A program made the translations under genes and the position numbers. A model generated the notes under the pieces. The model did no database searches. It was not told the DNA's origin and saw nothing but the letters and a program-made list of their open reading frames with translations. Shown here piece after piece: positions 9,347-16,333 of a DNA stretch of 16,333 nt; position 1 is the stretch's first letter; every line of letters starts with the position of its first letter. This DNA is from Gaiellasilicea sp045403015 (lineage in GTDB: Bacteria; Actinomycetota; Thermoleophilia; Gaiellales; Gaiellaceae). The stretch lies in assembly GCA_045403015.1 (NCBI GenBank), contig JAXIPI010000442.1, positions 1 to 16,333 of the forward strand, written 5' to 3'.

Positions 9347-11593
9347 CTACCCCGCGGCGAGGACATCCCGCACCTTGGAGACGAGCTCCTTGGGCGAGAA
9401 GGGCTTGCCGATGAAGGCGACGTCCGGATCCTCGAACGCCTCGTCCGGCTCGCTTGCGTAGCCGGAGGTGTAGAGAACTCGCAGGTTGGGGCTGAGGCGC
9501 GCCGCTGCGCGGGCCAGGTCGGGGCCACCCATCCCGGGCATGACGACGTCGGTGAGCAGCAGGTCGATCTCGCTGACATGCTGTCCGAGCAGCCGGATCG
9601 CCTCCTCGCCGTTCGGCGCGGCGAAGACCTTGTAGCCGCTGCGCGTCAGCACCTCGCCGACGAGAGAGCGAATCGTCTCCTCGTCCTCGGCCAGGAGCAC
9701 GCCCTCGGTGCCGTTCCGCTCCACGGGGCGCTCCACACGCTCGCTCGGGGCGGGCTCGTTCTCGACCGTGAGCGGCAAGACGACGCGGAACGTCGACCCC
9801 TCGCCGGGCACGGACGTGACGGAGATCCCGCCGCCCGACTGCTTGACGATCCCGTAGACGGTCGCCAGGCCGAGCCCGGTGCCTTTCCCCGGCTTGGTGG
9901 TGAAGAATGGCTCGAAGACATGATCGATGGTCTCCGCATCCATGCCGACGCCGGTATCTCGCATCGTCAGCTCGACCTCCCCGTCGACACGACGGACGGC
10001 AAGCTCCACCTTGCCGCCCGCGGGCATCGCATCGCGGGCGTTGAGCGCGAGGTTCATGATCACCCCTTCGACCTGGCCGCGGTCGACACGCACGCGGCAG
10101 TCGGGCGCGACGGAAGTCGAGAGCTCGACGTCGTCGCCCAGGAGGCCCGAGAGCAATGTCTCGAGCTCCGCGACGACTTCGGCGAGGTCGACGATCTCCG
10201 CGAGGAGCACCTGGTGACGGCTGAAAGCGAGCAGCTGGCTCGTGAGCGCAGCGGCGCGATCGGAGGCGCGGACGATCTCCAGCGCATCCGCGCGGCGGGG
10301 GTCGTCGTCGTCGAAGCCGGCAACGAGGAACTCGCTGTACCCCCCGATCGAGGTCAGCAGGTTGTTGAAGTCGTGGGCGACGCCGCCGGCGAGCCGTCCA
10401 ACGGACTCGAGCTTCTGCGAGTGCAACAGCTGCTCCCGCAGCAGACGCTGATCGGTGACGTCTCGGTAGTTGACGACGACCACCCAGTCGTCGTCCTGGC
10501 GGCGCCGGCGCCCGATCGCCTCGACTGTGCGCCAGGTGCCGTCGCGGTGGCGAAGTCGAATCTCGTTCGGCAAGGGTTCCTCGCCGGCGAGCATGGCGGC
10601 GAACGACAGGTTCACGGCCTCGTGGTCGTCCGGGTGCAAGAGCGCAAAGCTCTTCGTGCCGACGATCTCCTCGGGCGTCAGGCCGAGCACTCGCTCGACG
10701 GAAGGGCTCTCGTACAGGCTCGTGCCGTCGGCGGAGAGAATCGTGATCACGTCGGACGCGTTCTCGATCAGCGAACGGAACAGTTCCTCCCGGGTGATCA
10801 GCGCCTCTTGCGCCGCGAGCTTCTCGGTGATGTCGCGGAAGCACCACACGCGGCCGACGACCTCGCCGGCCAGCCTTTGCGGCGCCGAGTCGCGCTCGAT
10901 CGTTCGACCGTCGACGAGCTTGAAGACGTCATGGGTCACGCTCTCGGGGGCCCCGTAGATCTCGGTCACCCGGCGCATGAACTCATCGGGGTCGGCGAGC
11001 CGGCCCACCACACTGGCGAGCGCCGCCGCGTCGTCACCGGTGTCGAGCACGTGCTGCGGGATCGGCCAGAGCTCAGCGAATGGGCGGTTGTAGGTGGCGA
11101 TGTGGCCTTCGAGGTTCACGACGAGGATCGCGTCGGCGGTCGCGTCGAGCGTCGCCCGAAGCAGGGAATGCGAGCTCTCCCGCTCCGCCTCCGCCTGCTT
11201 CAGCGCCGTCACGTCGAGCCAGACGCCCCGGATCAGAACGGGTTCGCCATGTTCGTCGAGCACGAGCGAAGCGCTGACACGAAGCCAGACGAGACGCCCG
11301 TCGGCCGCACGGACCTGGCGGTCGTATGCGTAGTCGCTTCGCACCCGAAGGGCGTCCGCGGTGACAGCCTCGATCCGCCTTCGATCCTCTTCGTCGACAT
11401 GCGAGAGCAGCGCGTCCTCGAGAAGCTCGGGCGGATAGCCGAGAATGCGCTCGGCCTGCTCACTGATGTACGTGAATCGATTCGTACGCCGGTCGTACTC
11501 GGTCACGATCGCGTCGATCGTGCCGACGAGCTCCTTGAAGCGCTCGGCGGTCGGCTCGACCGGCGAGCCCGCAGATCCGTGAGGCGGCGTCAT
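9347..11593 (-). CDS. Hybrid sensor histidine kinase, PAS-PAS-PAS-HisKA-HATPase-REC
   Basis: This 748-residue two-component kinase has no membrane helix, so it is predicted to be a cytoplasmic sensor. Three PAS domains lie at about 18-135, 140-262 and 270-392 (for example FTYISEQAERILGYPPE in the first). The HisKA helix carries His407 in AGGVAHDFNNLL, and the ATPase domain has DTGVGM (546-551) and GKGTGLGLATVYG. A C-terminal receiver (about 635-748) has phospho-acceptor Asp682 in LLLTDVVMPG and Lys in FIGKPF. The HDFNN box is typical of hybrid kinases of the PAS-HWE/RcsC-like kind. Start ATG 11593 is the first Met before the PAS region; upstream sequence in frame runs antisense to the flavoenzyme. 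It is convergent with the REC-HD-GYP gene and divergent from a small orphan gene across a 56-bp dyad. The sensed signal is unknown; PAS domains could bind haem, flavin or a ligand. Confidence 0.95.
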   Translation of the reverse strand: MTPPHGSAGSPVEPTAERFKELVGTIDAIVTEYDRRTNRFTYISEQAERILGYPPELLEDALLSHVDEEDRRRIEAVTADALRVRSDYAYDRQVRAADGRLVWLRVSASLVLDEHGEPVLIRGVWLDVTALKQAEAERESSHSLLRATLDATADAILVVNLEGHIATYNRPFAELWPIPQHVLDTGDDAAALASVVGRLADPDEFMRRVTEIYGAPESVTHDVFKLVDGRTIERDSAPQRLAGEVVGRVWCFRDITEKLAAQEALITREELFRSLIENASDVITILSADGTSLYESPSVERVLGLTPEEIVGTKSFALLHPDDHEAVNLSFAAMLAGEEPLPNEIRLRHRDGTWRTVEAIGRRRRQDDDWVVVVNYRDVTDQRLLREQLLHSQKLESVGRLAGGVAHDFNNLLTSIGGYSEFLVAGFDDDDPRRADALEIVRASDRAAALTSQLLAFSRHQVLLAEIVDLAEVVAELETLLSGLLGDDVELSTSVAPDCRVRVDRGQVEGVIMNLALNARDAMPAGGKVELAVRRVDGEVELTMRDTGVGMDAETIDHVFEPFFTTKPGKGTGLGLATVYGIVKQSGGGISVTSVPGEGSTFRVVLPLTVENEPAPSERVERPVERNGTEGVLLAEDEETIRSLVGEVLTRSGYKVFAAPNGEEAIRLLGQHVSEIDLLLTDVVMPGMGGPDLARAAARLSPNLRVLYTSGYASEPDEAFEDPDVAFIGKPFSPKELVSKVRDVLAAG

Positions 11594-11603
11594 CTCGTCA
11601 CGA

Positions 11604-11659
11604 GATCGGCCTGAGACCCGGAAAAATGAGGCCTCAACCTTGCGGGTCGCAGGCCGATC
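11604..11659. repeat. 56-bp concentric dyad in the kinase/orphan divergent gap
   Basis: The outer arm GATCGGCCTGAGACCCG (11604-11620) pairs with 11643-11659 at 16 of 17 positions. The 22-base centre contains the perfect palindrome TGAGGCCTCA (11627-11636). Both share the same axis, between 11631 and 11632. The dyad lies 10 bases before the kinase ATG and 12 bases before the orphan ATG, filling the whole gap. It could be a double operator or a hairpin in the leaders of both mRNAs. Confidence 0.75.
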
Positions 11660-11671
11660 ACCCAATCGAGC

Positions 11672-11896
11672 ATGCGTTACTCCAGCCAATACGTGATTCC
11701 CGACCAGCCGCCCGCCGAAGTATTGGCCGAGCTCGATGCAGCCGCCCGCGTGCTCGACGAGCTCACAGCGCGCGCGGCCGAGCTGACACTCGGGATGGAC
11801 GAGCAGACGCGAAGCCTGCGGATCGACCTCCACGACGGCGGCACATCGCGCCGGCTCGCGCCCGTCCAGTTGCTCGAGCTGCTCGCCGGACACTAG
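11672..11896 (+). CDS. Hypothetical 74-residue protein
   Basis: I do not recognise this family. The protein begins MRYSSQYVIPDQPPAE, has a predicted amphipathic helix rich in Leu, Ala and Glu (about 15-40), then a short strand-like segment (SLRIDLHDGG) and a last helix (APVQLLELLAGH). There is no Cys, signal peptide or membrane segment. Third codon positions are mostly G or C, like the neighbours, which supports real coding. The ATG has only a weak GAG upstream. It starts 12 bases after a large dyad and reads away from the hybrid kinase. The flavoenzyme gene follows after 21 bases, so the two could be cotranscribed. The small size and uncertain ribosome site keep confidence moderate. Confidence 0.6.
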   Translation: MRYSSQYVIPDQPPAEVLAELDAAARVLDELTARAAELTLGMDEQTRSLRIDLHDGGTSRRLAPVQLLELLAGH

Positions 11897-11918
11897 AGGC
11901 GACGCTACGCTGAGGCCG
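11883..11918 (+). promoter_or_regulatory. Weak candidate promoter of the flavoenzyme gene
   Basis: TACGCT (11906-11911) lies six bases before the GTG at 11918, as the -10 box does in the XRE promoter. TCGCCG (11883-11888) sits 17 bases further up and differs from that promoter's -35 by one base. If used, the mRNA would be leaderless. The match to consensus is modest. Confidence 0.3.
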
Positions 11919-12931
11919 TGAAGCCGCGTGCCGACGCCGAGGTCGCCGTCGTCGGCGCCGGGGTGATGGGACTCGCCACCGCGCGCGTGCTCGCTCAGGC
12001 AGGACGAGACGTGGTGGTCTGTGAGCAATTCGAGGTCGGGCACAGCGGCGGCTCGAGTCACGGCGGCTCGCGCATCGTTCGCCTCTCCTATCCAGACGAA
12101 CGCTGGGTGCGGCTTGCGCAGGAGGCGTACCCGCTCTGGCAGGAGCTCGAGGCCGCGTGGGGCCGTGCGCTGCTCGACCAGCCCGGGACGCTCGACCTCG
12201 GCGACTGGGAGGCGAACAGCCGAGCGCTCGCCTCCTGTGGTGTCCCGTTCGAGGTGCTGGACGCGGCCGAGATCGAGCGGCGGTTCCCGATTCGAATGGA
12301 GAATGGCCAGAGCGGGCTCTTCCAGGCCGACGGTGGAATCGTCTACGCCGACCTGGCGCTGCAGGCGCTGCTCAGCTCGGCGACCGCCTGCGGCGCGCAG
12401 CTTCGGGAGCAGACGAGGGTCCAATCGATCGAGGACGAGGGCGAGACGGTCTCGCTCGACGGGCTTCGTGCGAAGGCTGTCGTCGTGACGGCGGGGGCCT
12501 GGGCGCCGGGACTCGTCGGAGTCGACGCGACGCCGACCCGCGAGACGACGTCGTACTTCCCCTTCGAAGAGCCGGTGCCGTCCGTGATCGACACCAGCAC
12601 CGGTACGACGCACGCGTATGCGCTCGCAGCGCCGGGAGCCGGGCTGAAGGCTGGACTCCATCAGTCGGGGCCGGCCGCCGACCCGGACGAGCACGGCGAG
12701 CCCGACGCAGAGGTCGCCGCCCGGACAGCTGCGTGGGTGGAGCGGCGGTTCCCGGGCGCGGGCCTGGCCTCGCAGGTCGAGACGTGTCTCTACACGACGA
12801 GGCCGAACAACGAGTTCGTGCTCGAGCGGAAGGGGCGGGTCGTGATCGGGTCGCCCTGCAGCGGGCACGGGTTCAAGTTCGCTCCGGTGGTCGGCAAGCG
12901 GCTTGCGGCGCTGGCAGTCGAAGCGCTCTAG
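11918..12931 (+). CDS. FAD-dependent sarcosine / N-methyl amino acid oxidase family protein
   Basis: This 337-residue protein is of the monomeric sarcosine oxidase/N-methyltryptophan oxidase family, which oxidises N-methyl or secondary amines and gives H2O2. The N-terminal dinucleotide fold has VVGAGVMGLATA (Gly13, Gly15, Gly18), followed by GGSSHGGSRIVRLSY, a family signature. Lys244 in GLKAGLH corresponds to the oxygen-activating Lys of sarcosine oxidase. Cys290 in ETCLYTTRPNNEFVL corresponds to the Cys that binds FAD covalently. SGHGFKFAPVVG near the end is the other hallmark. It is about 40 residues shorter than the usual 370-390. GTG 11918 is chosen because it begins just before the flavin motif and has a -10-like hexamer six bases upstream. 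Its stop overlaps that of convergent cofE in CTAG. The true substrate (sarcosine, another N-methyl amino acid or a thiazole precursor) cannot be told. Confidence 0.9.
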   Translation: MKPRADAEVAVVGAGVMGLATARVLAQAGRDVVVCEQFEVGHSGGSSHGGSRIVRLSYPDERWVRLAQEAYPLWQELEAAWGRALLDQPGTLDLGDWEANSRALASCGVPFEVLDAAEIERRFPIRMENGQSGLFQADGGIVYADLALQALLSSATACGAQLREQTRVQSIEDEGETVSLDGLRAKAVVVTAGAWAPGLVGVDATPTRETTSYFPFEEPVPSVIDTSTGTTHAYALAAPGAGLKAGLHQSGPAADPDEHGEPDAEVAARTAAWVERRFPGAGLASQVETCLYTTRPNNEFVLERKGRVVIGSPCSGHGFKFAPVVGKRLAALAVEAL

Positions 12932-13671
12932 CGGAAGAGGTCCCGCCCCGCCGGGATGACGATGTCGTGGCCGACGCCCGGCCCGCGCACGTCGAGACCG
13001 CGGATGATTGCGGCCGGAATCCCGTTCGTCTTCCCGAGGACGAGCTCCGCGGCGCCTGCGAGCTCGTCGGCGACGGCGATCTGCGTGGCCTGGAGCTCGT
13101 AGCCCACGCTGTCGCGAACGCCGCGGAGGTCGAGTAGCGGCGTGATCCCCGCAGCCCCGAGCGCCACGTCGGTCGTTCCCTGACGGAACGGCCTGCCGAA
13201 TGAGTCGCTCACGATCACACCGACATCGCGGCCCAGGCGCTCGCGCAAGGCGCCACGGATCGAGGCGGCAGAGGCGTCTGGGTCGAGCGGCAGGAGAATC
13301 AACGTGTCCTTGCCCTTCGCATTCGACGCGTCGACGCCCGCGGAGGCGCAGATGAAGCCGTGGCGCGTCTCGGTGATGATCAGTGGCGGGCGGACACGAA
13401 CGATCTGCGCGCTCTCCATCAGGATCGCCTCGACGTGGCGCGGGTCGCGATCGTCCGCGAGTTCGAGCGCACGCTCAGACGGCTCGATCTCGTCCATTCG
13501 CACGACGCGTCCCTCTGCTTTCGAAACGATCTTCTGAGCGACCACGAGGATGTCGGCGTCCTCGAGCCCACCGGCGCGCTCGGACGCGTCGACCAGGAGC
13601 GCACCGAGATCGTCTCCTTCCTCGACCTCCGGGATGCCCTTCAGCGGGATGATCCTGATCTCGTTCGTCAC
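12928..13671 (-). CDS. cofE: Coenzyme F420-0:L-glutamate ligase
   Basis: CofE adds glutamates to F420-0, with GTP, in the last steps of F420 synthesis. The 247-residue protein matches the stand-alone archaeal-type length. It starts with IRIIPLKGIPEVEEGDDL and has VAQKIVSKAEGRVV, RHGFICASAGVDASN and the signature SDSFGRPFRQGTTDVALGAAG. It ends close to the end of the CofE domain, so the C-terminal FMN-reductase domain of mycobacterial FbiB, which reduces dehydro-F420-0, is not fused here. The start is GTG 13671, overlapping the npdG stop in GTGA, which implies translational coupling. It is the last gene of the cofC-cofD-npdG-cofE operon, and its stop shares CTAG with the convergent flavoenzyme gene. 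Confidence 0.97.
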   Translation of the reverse strand: MTNEIRIIPLKGIPEVEEGDDLGALLVDASERAGGLEDADILVVAQKIVSKAEGRVVRMDEIEPSERALELADDRDPRHVEAILMESAQIVRVRPPLIITETRHGFICASAGVDASNAKGKDTLILLPLDPDASAASIRGALRERLGRDVGVIVSDSFGRPFRQGTTDVALGAAGITPLLDLRGVRDSVGYELQATQIAVADELAGAAELVLGKTNGIPAAIIRGLDVRGPGVGHDIVIPAGRDLFR

Positions 13672-14285
13672 TCGAAACCGGTGACTCGGAGGCCCGCGTG
13701 GGCCTTGTAGCGCTTGTTCACGTTGACGATCACCGCGGTCATGCCTTCGAGTGCGCGCGCGCTCGCCAGCGGCCCACAGTCGACCGCCCGGCCCGAGACG
13801 AGCCTTCCCGCAAGCTCGAGGGCGAGCCCCTTGGCCTCGGCGTCGTCGCCGCACACGAACGCGTCCTCCTCCGACGGTGCCGAGGCCAGATTCGAGGCGG
13901 CGAGCGAGTGCAGTCCGGCAACGACGGGTGCGTCGAGCTCGTCCTGGATCCGCTTCGCGATGGACGTGGCATCGGGAGTGGGCTTCACACCGCCCGGCCC
14001 GAACACCAGCTCTGCGCAGACCGAGAGCACCGGTGTCGAGCCGATCGACTGGCGCAGGTCGCGTGCGGTGTCCACAGCCGCGTCCGCGTTCACCGCGAAG
14101 AGCACGAGGTCGACGCCGCGGACGGCGTCATCGTTGTTGGCACCTTCGGCGCCCAGCTCCTCGGCTGCTTTGCGGGCGCGCTCCGCATCGCGCGAGCCGA
14201 TCACGATGTCGACGCCTGCGTCGACGAGACGCTTGGCGACCGCCTTGCCGAAGCTCCCCGTGCCGCCGACGACGGCCACCTTCAT
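13668..14285 (-). CDS. npdG: NADPH-dependent F420 reductase (F420:NADP oxidoreductase)
   Basis: This 205-residue enzyme transfers hydride between NADPH and coenzyme F420, linking the cofactor to the NADPH pool. The Rossmann motif is VVGGTGSFGKAVAKRL (Gly7, Gly8, Gly10, Gly13), and GSRDAERA (Ser31-Arg32) is the expected contact for the NADP phosphate. Later family features include LFAVNADAAVD, VAGLHSLAASNL and FVCGDDAEAKG. Length fits the Fno/NpdG family (about 200-230). ATG 14285 overlaps the cofD stop in ATGA, and its own stop overlaps the cofE start in GTGA. Being inside the biosynthetic operon suggests F420 is made and reduced as one unit. It is the only F420-using enzyme I recognise in the window. 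Confidence 0.93.
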   Translation of the reverse strand: MKVAVVGGTGSFGKAVAKRLVDAGVDIVIGSRDAERARKAAEELGAEGANNDDAVRGVDLVLFAVNADAAVDTARDLRQSIGSTPVLSVCAELVFGPGGVKPTPDATSIAKRIQDELDAPVVAGLHSLAASNLASAPSEEDAFVCGDDAEAKGLALELAGRLVSGRAVDCGPLASARALEGMTAVIVNVNKRYKAHAGLRVTGFE

Positions 14286-15187
14286 GCGGCCGCTCCGAGC
14301 ACGGTTTCCGCCAGCCGGCGCGACGCGTCGAGGTCGGTCATCAGCGTCTGCGTGACGATGCGCCGCACGGCGAGCGGGCCTGCGGGATCGGACTCGTCGA
14401 CGACGAGTGCGTCGATGAGACCCGAGTAGCAAGACGCGACGTGCTCCGGCCCGGTGCCGCCCGCCATCCGGGCGAGCATACGGTCTGCGGGGCCTTTGAC
14501 GGCTCGTCCGCCCACGAGTGGGCTGACCGCGACGCACGGGACTCGGCGCGCGACGAGCGCCGCGCGGATCTCCTCGACGGCAAGGATCGGCCAGATGCTC
14601 ACGTACGGGTTCGAGGGCGCGATCACGATCGCGTCCGCTTCCGCCAGAGCCTCGAGCACGCCGGGTGCCGGCCCCGCCTCGCCGACGAAGCGGACGCCGT
14701 CGACCTCGTCACGGTGGCCGCGGGCGACGAACCACTCCTGGAACGGAAAGCTGCCGGCCGGCGTGTCGATCCAGGTCCGCAATCCATCGTCCGTTGCCGG
14801 AAGGATCGCTGCCTCGACCCCGAAGGCCCGCGCAAGGCGCATCGTGACCGACGACAGCGGCTCCCCGGCGCGCAGAGCCTGGGTGCGCACCAGGTGGAGT
14901 CCGAGATCTCGGTCACCGAGCCGGAACCAGTCCTCGCCGCCGAGGGCGGCGACCGTGCCGAGCGCTTCCCATGTCTCGCCTGCCCGGCCCCAGCCGCGTT
15001 CCTCGTCGTGCAGTCCCGCCAGCGCGTAGAGGATGCTGTCGAGGTCGGGCGAGACGGCGAGACCGAGGACGTCCAGGTCGTCGCCCACGTTGCCGATCAC
15101 GGTCACAGCGCTCGGGTCGACGGCGCTGACGAGGCCGCATGCGAAGCGCGCTCCGCCAACCCCGCCGGAGAGAAGTGCGACCTTCAC
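14282..15187 (-). CDS. cofD: 2-phospho-L-lactate (or phosphoenolpyruvate) transferase CofD/FbiA
   Basis: CofD joins the GDP-activated phospho-acid made by CofC to the deazaflavin Fo, giving F420-0 or dehydro-F420-0. The 301-residue protein starts with the nucleotide-binding motif LLSGGVGGAR (Gly8-Arg14). It then has IGNVGDDLDVLGL (metal and Fo site, Asp36-Asp37) and SPDLDSILYALAG, all strongly conserved in the family. VIAPSNPYVSIWPILAV and VSPLVGGRAVKGPADRML follow. Length matches FbiA (about 300-330). The GTG start at 15187 overlaps the cofC stop in GTGA, and the gene overlaps npdG in ATGA. The preferred donor (lactyl- or enolpyruvyl-diphospho-guanosine) cannot be read from the sequence. Confidence 0.97.
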   Translation of the reverse strand: MKVALLSGGVGGARFACGLVSAVDPSAVTVIGNVGDDLDVLGLAVSPDLDSILYALAGLHDEERGWGRAGETWEALGTVAALGGEDWFRLGDRDLGLHLVRTQALRAGEPLSSVTMRLARAFGVEAAILPATDDGLRTWIDTPAGSFPFQEWFVARGHRDEVDGVRFVGEAGPAPGVLEALAEADAIVIAPSNPYVSIWPILAVEEIRAALVARRVPCVAVSPLVGGRAVKGPADRMLARMAGGTGPEHVASCYSGLIDALVVDESDPAGPLAVRRIVTQTLMTDLDASRRLAETVLGAAA

Positions 15188-15783
15188 GTGCTGACCATCT
15201 GGCCCAGCGCCGCCTGCGTGCGCGGGCCTGCGCGAAAGCCGATCCGCCGCAGATCCTCCATCGTGTCCACGTCATCGCTCAGGTTCGGGATCGCGGCTGA
15301 GATCGCGATCACGCCCTGCGCGTCGAAGTGCGTCCGGAAGCGGTCGGCGCTGCCCTCGCCGTAGAGCGGGGCGAAGAGGGATGCACGCGGAAGCGCGAGC
15401 GCGTTGGTCGTTCCGTCCTCAGCCTCGACGAGCCCGACCGCGTCCAGCTCGGCCGGACCGGCGAGAGTGCGAAGGTCGTGGGGCACGACACAGGGAACGT
15501 CTGCGTTGACAACGATCACTGCGCCGTTGCCCGTTTGCGCGAGTCCGGCGGCGACTGCCGCAGCCTGGCCGCCTCCGGGATCGTCGACCGCCTCGGCGCC
15601 GAGCTCCTTCGCCAGCGCGCGGGCCGCCGCGTCACCGGTGACGACGAATGTGCGTCCGGTCACGACGCACGCCGCGAGGACGTCGCCCAGCATCGCCAGC
15701 GCGAGCCTCGCCCGGACCGGGTCCGGCGCGTCGAGGCGCTGCTTGCCGGACGCGCCGCGGAAGGGGACGACGATCTCCGTCAT
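15184..15783 (-). CDS. cofC: Phospholactate/phosphoenolpyruvate guanylyltransferase CofC/FbiD
   Basis: CofC activates 2-phospho-L-lactate, phosphoenolpyruvate or 3-phosphoglycerate with GTP, supplying the donor for CofD. The 199-residue nucleotidyltransferase fold starts with IVVPFRGASGKQRL, the usual G-x-x-K-x-R loop (Lys14, Arg16). It carries VVNADVPCV (the metal-binding strand, normally PGDxP) and GTTNALALPRASLFAPLYGEGS, a typical CofC segment. SDDVDTMEDLRRIG is the family's C-terminal signature. Start ATG 15783 is the first gene of the operon. TAGAGT (minus strand, 15796-15791) lies seven bases before it and could be a -10 box, but no good -35 is seen. It lies head to head with polX, whose ATG shares the same CATG. 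Confidence 0.94.
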   Translation of the reverse strand: MTEIVVPFRGASGKQRLDAPDPVRARLALAMLGDVLAACVVTGRTFVVTGDAAARALAKELGAEAVDDPGGGQAAAVAAGLAQTGNGAVIVVNADVPCVVPHDLRTLAGPAELDAVGLVEAEDGTTNALALPRASLFAPLYGEGSADRFRTHFDAQGVIAISAAIPNLSDDVDTMEDLRRIGFRAGPRTQAALGQMVST

Positions 15784-16333
15784 GAGAAAGACTCTAGACG
15801 TGGAGAACGCCGCCCTCGCCGAGCGACTCGACGCCTTTGCCGCGTTGCTCGACCTCTCCGGGTCGAGCCACTACACCGTGCGTGCCTACCGCCGGGCGGC
15901 CGAGATGATCCGGTCGACGCCGGTGGACGTCGCGAAGCTCGTTCGCGCCGGGCGCGCCCGCGAGCTCGCGGGCATCGGACCCGGAATCGAGGCCCGGCTG
16001 AAGGAGCTCGTCGAGACGGGCGAGCTTGCCGAGCTGCGGGAGCTCGAAGCACAGGCGCTACCGGAGCTCGTCGGCGTCGCGGCTTTGCTCGGAATCTCCC
16101 CGAAGCGGATGCGCGAGCTGGGACATTCGCTCGGGATCAGAACGCTCCCCGAGCTACGCGAGGCAGCCGCCGCCGGGAAGCTCGACAGCGTGCCCGGAAT
16201 CGGGCCGAAGACCGCTGCGAGGATTCAATCAGGGCTCGCAGAGCTCTCGACCGCGCGGCCGCGCCGCGGGATGACCCTGAACCGGGCGCGCGCGCTCGTC
16301 GGCGAGATCGCCGAGGCACTCGGCGGTGAAGCC
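15782..16333 (+). CDS. polX: DNA polymerase/3'-5' exonuclease PolX, N-terminal part (runs off the window)
   Basis: The open frame continues to the last base, giving 184 residues of a protein that is normally about 570. Bacterial PolX is a family X repair polymerase (gap filling in base excision) with a C-terminal PHP exonuclease. Visible here is the pol-beta-like N-terminal domain (LAERLDAFAALLDLSG, then YTVRAYRRAAEMIRSTP). Two helix-hairpin-helix motifs follow, GIGPGIEARLKEL (64-76) and SVPGIGPKTAARIQ (136-149), and MTLNRARALVGEI marks the start of the palm region. ATG 15782 gives six extra residues; GTG 15800 would start at ENAALAERL, closer to the usual family N-terminus, and is equally possible. 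Neither start has a clear Shine-Dalgarno sequence. The gene is divergent from cofC with no gap, so each promoter must lie in the other's coding sequence. Confidence 0.9.
   Translation, partial: MRKTLDVENAALAERLDAFAALLDLSGSSHYTVRAYRRAAEMIRSTPVDVAKLVRAGRARELAGIGPGIEARLKELVETGELAELRELEAQALPELVGVAALLGISPKRMRELGHSLGIRTLPELREAAAAGKLDSVPGIGPKTAARIQSGLAELSTARPRRGMTLNRARALVGEIAEALGGEA

Noticed and set aside
9578..11614. 678-residue plus-strand open frame opposite the hybrid kinase
   Set aside because: The minus strand encodes clear PAS, HisKA, HATPase and REC domains. The plus-strand product is rich in Arg, Asp, Val and Glu without any domain, as expected for an antisense shadow.
13751..15364. Plus-strand 537-residue open frame across npdG, cofD and cofC
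   Set aside because: Arg/Pro-rich antisense translation spanning three conserved F420 genes; no motif.

Overview
This window looks like a chromosomal segment of a high-GC actinobacterium. Every gene has strongly GC-biased third codon positions, and GTG/TTG starts are common. A stand-alone coenzyme F420 operon encodes CofE without the FMN-reductase tail of mycobacterial FbiB. A deep-branching class such as Thermoleophilia (Solirubrobacterales/Gaiellales) would fit, but that placement is inference. Coding density is very high. No stretch of 300 bases lacks a gene; the longest gaps are 129, 108 and 78 bases, and two of these hold conspicuous dyad symmetry. I saw no rRNA, tRNA, CRISPR array, insertion sequence or phage gene.

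Left part (1-3150): the ATP-dependent protease Lon lies on the minus strand, followed by a strong hairpin. An XRE-cupin regulator is transcribed divergently from what looks like a leaderless promoter. A perfect 13-bp hairpin follows it, and then an apparently structured leader.

Middle (3151-11593): this is a signalling and repair stretch. It holds a membrane CHASE-PAS-GAF-GGDEF-HD-GYP protein with a ruined GGDEF site, a class A beta-lactamase-like serine hydrolase without a signal peptide, DNA polymerase IV, an RpfG-like REC-HD-GYP response regulator, and, convergent with it, a triple-PAS hybrid histidine kinase. Two probable cyclic-di-GMP phosphodiesterases occur here with no competent diguanylate cyclase. 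The kinase could be the partner of the REC-HD-GYP protein.

Right part (11594-16333): a 56-bp dyad fills the gap between the kinase and a divergently read 74-residue orphan protein. Next come a sarcosine/N-methyl amino acid oxidase-like flavoenzyme and, on the minus strand, the four-gene operon cofC-cofD-npdG-cofE. Each gene in that operon overlaps the next by four bases (GTGA or ATGA). Together they build the F420 side chain and reduce F420 with NADPH. The window ends inside polX, which starts divergently from cofC.

The layout is unusually economical. Two convergent pairs share a CTAG that serves both stop codons. Two divergent pairs start on palindromic sequence. Several genes sit about 6-7 bases after a -10-like hexamer, suggesting leaderless mRNAs.
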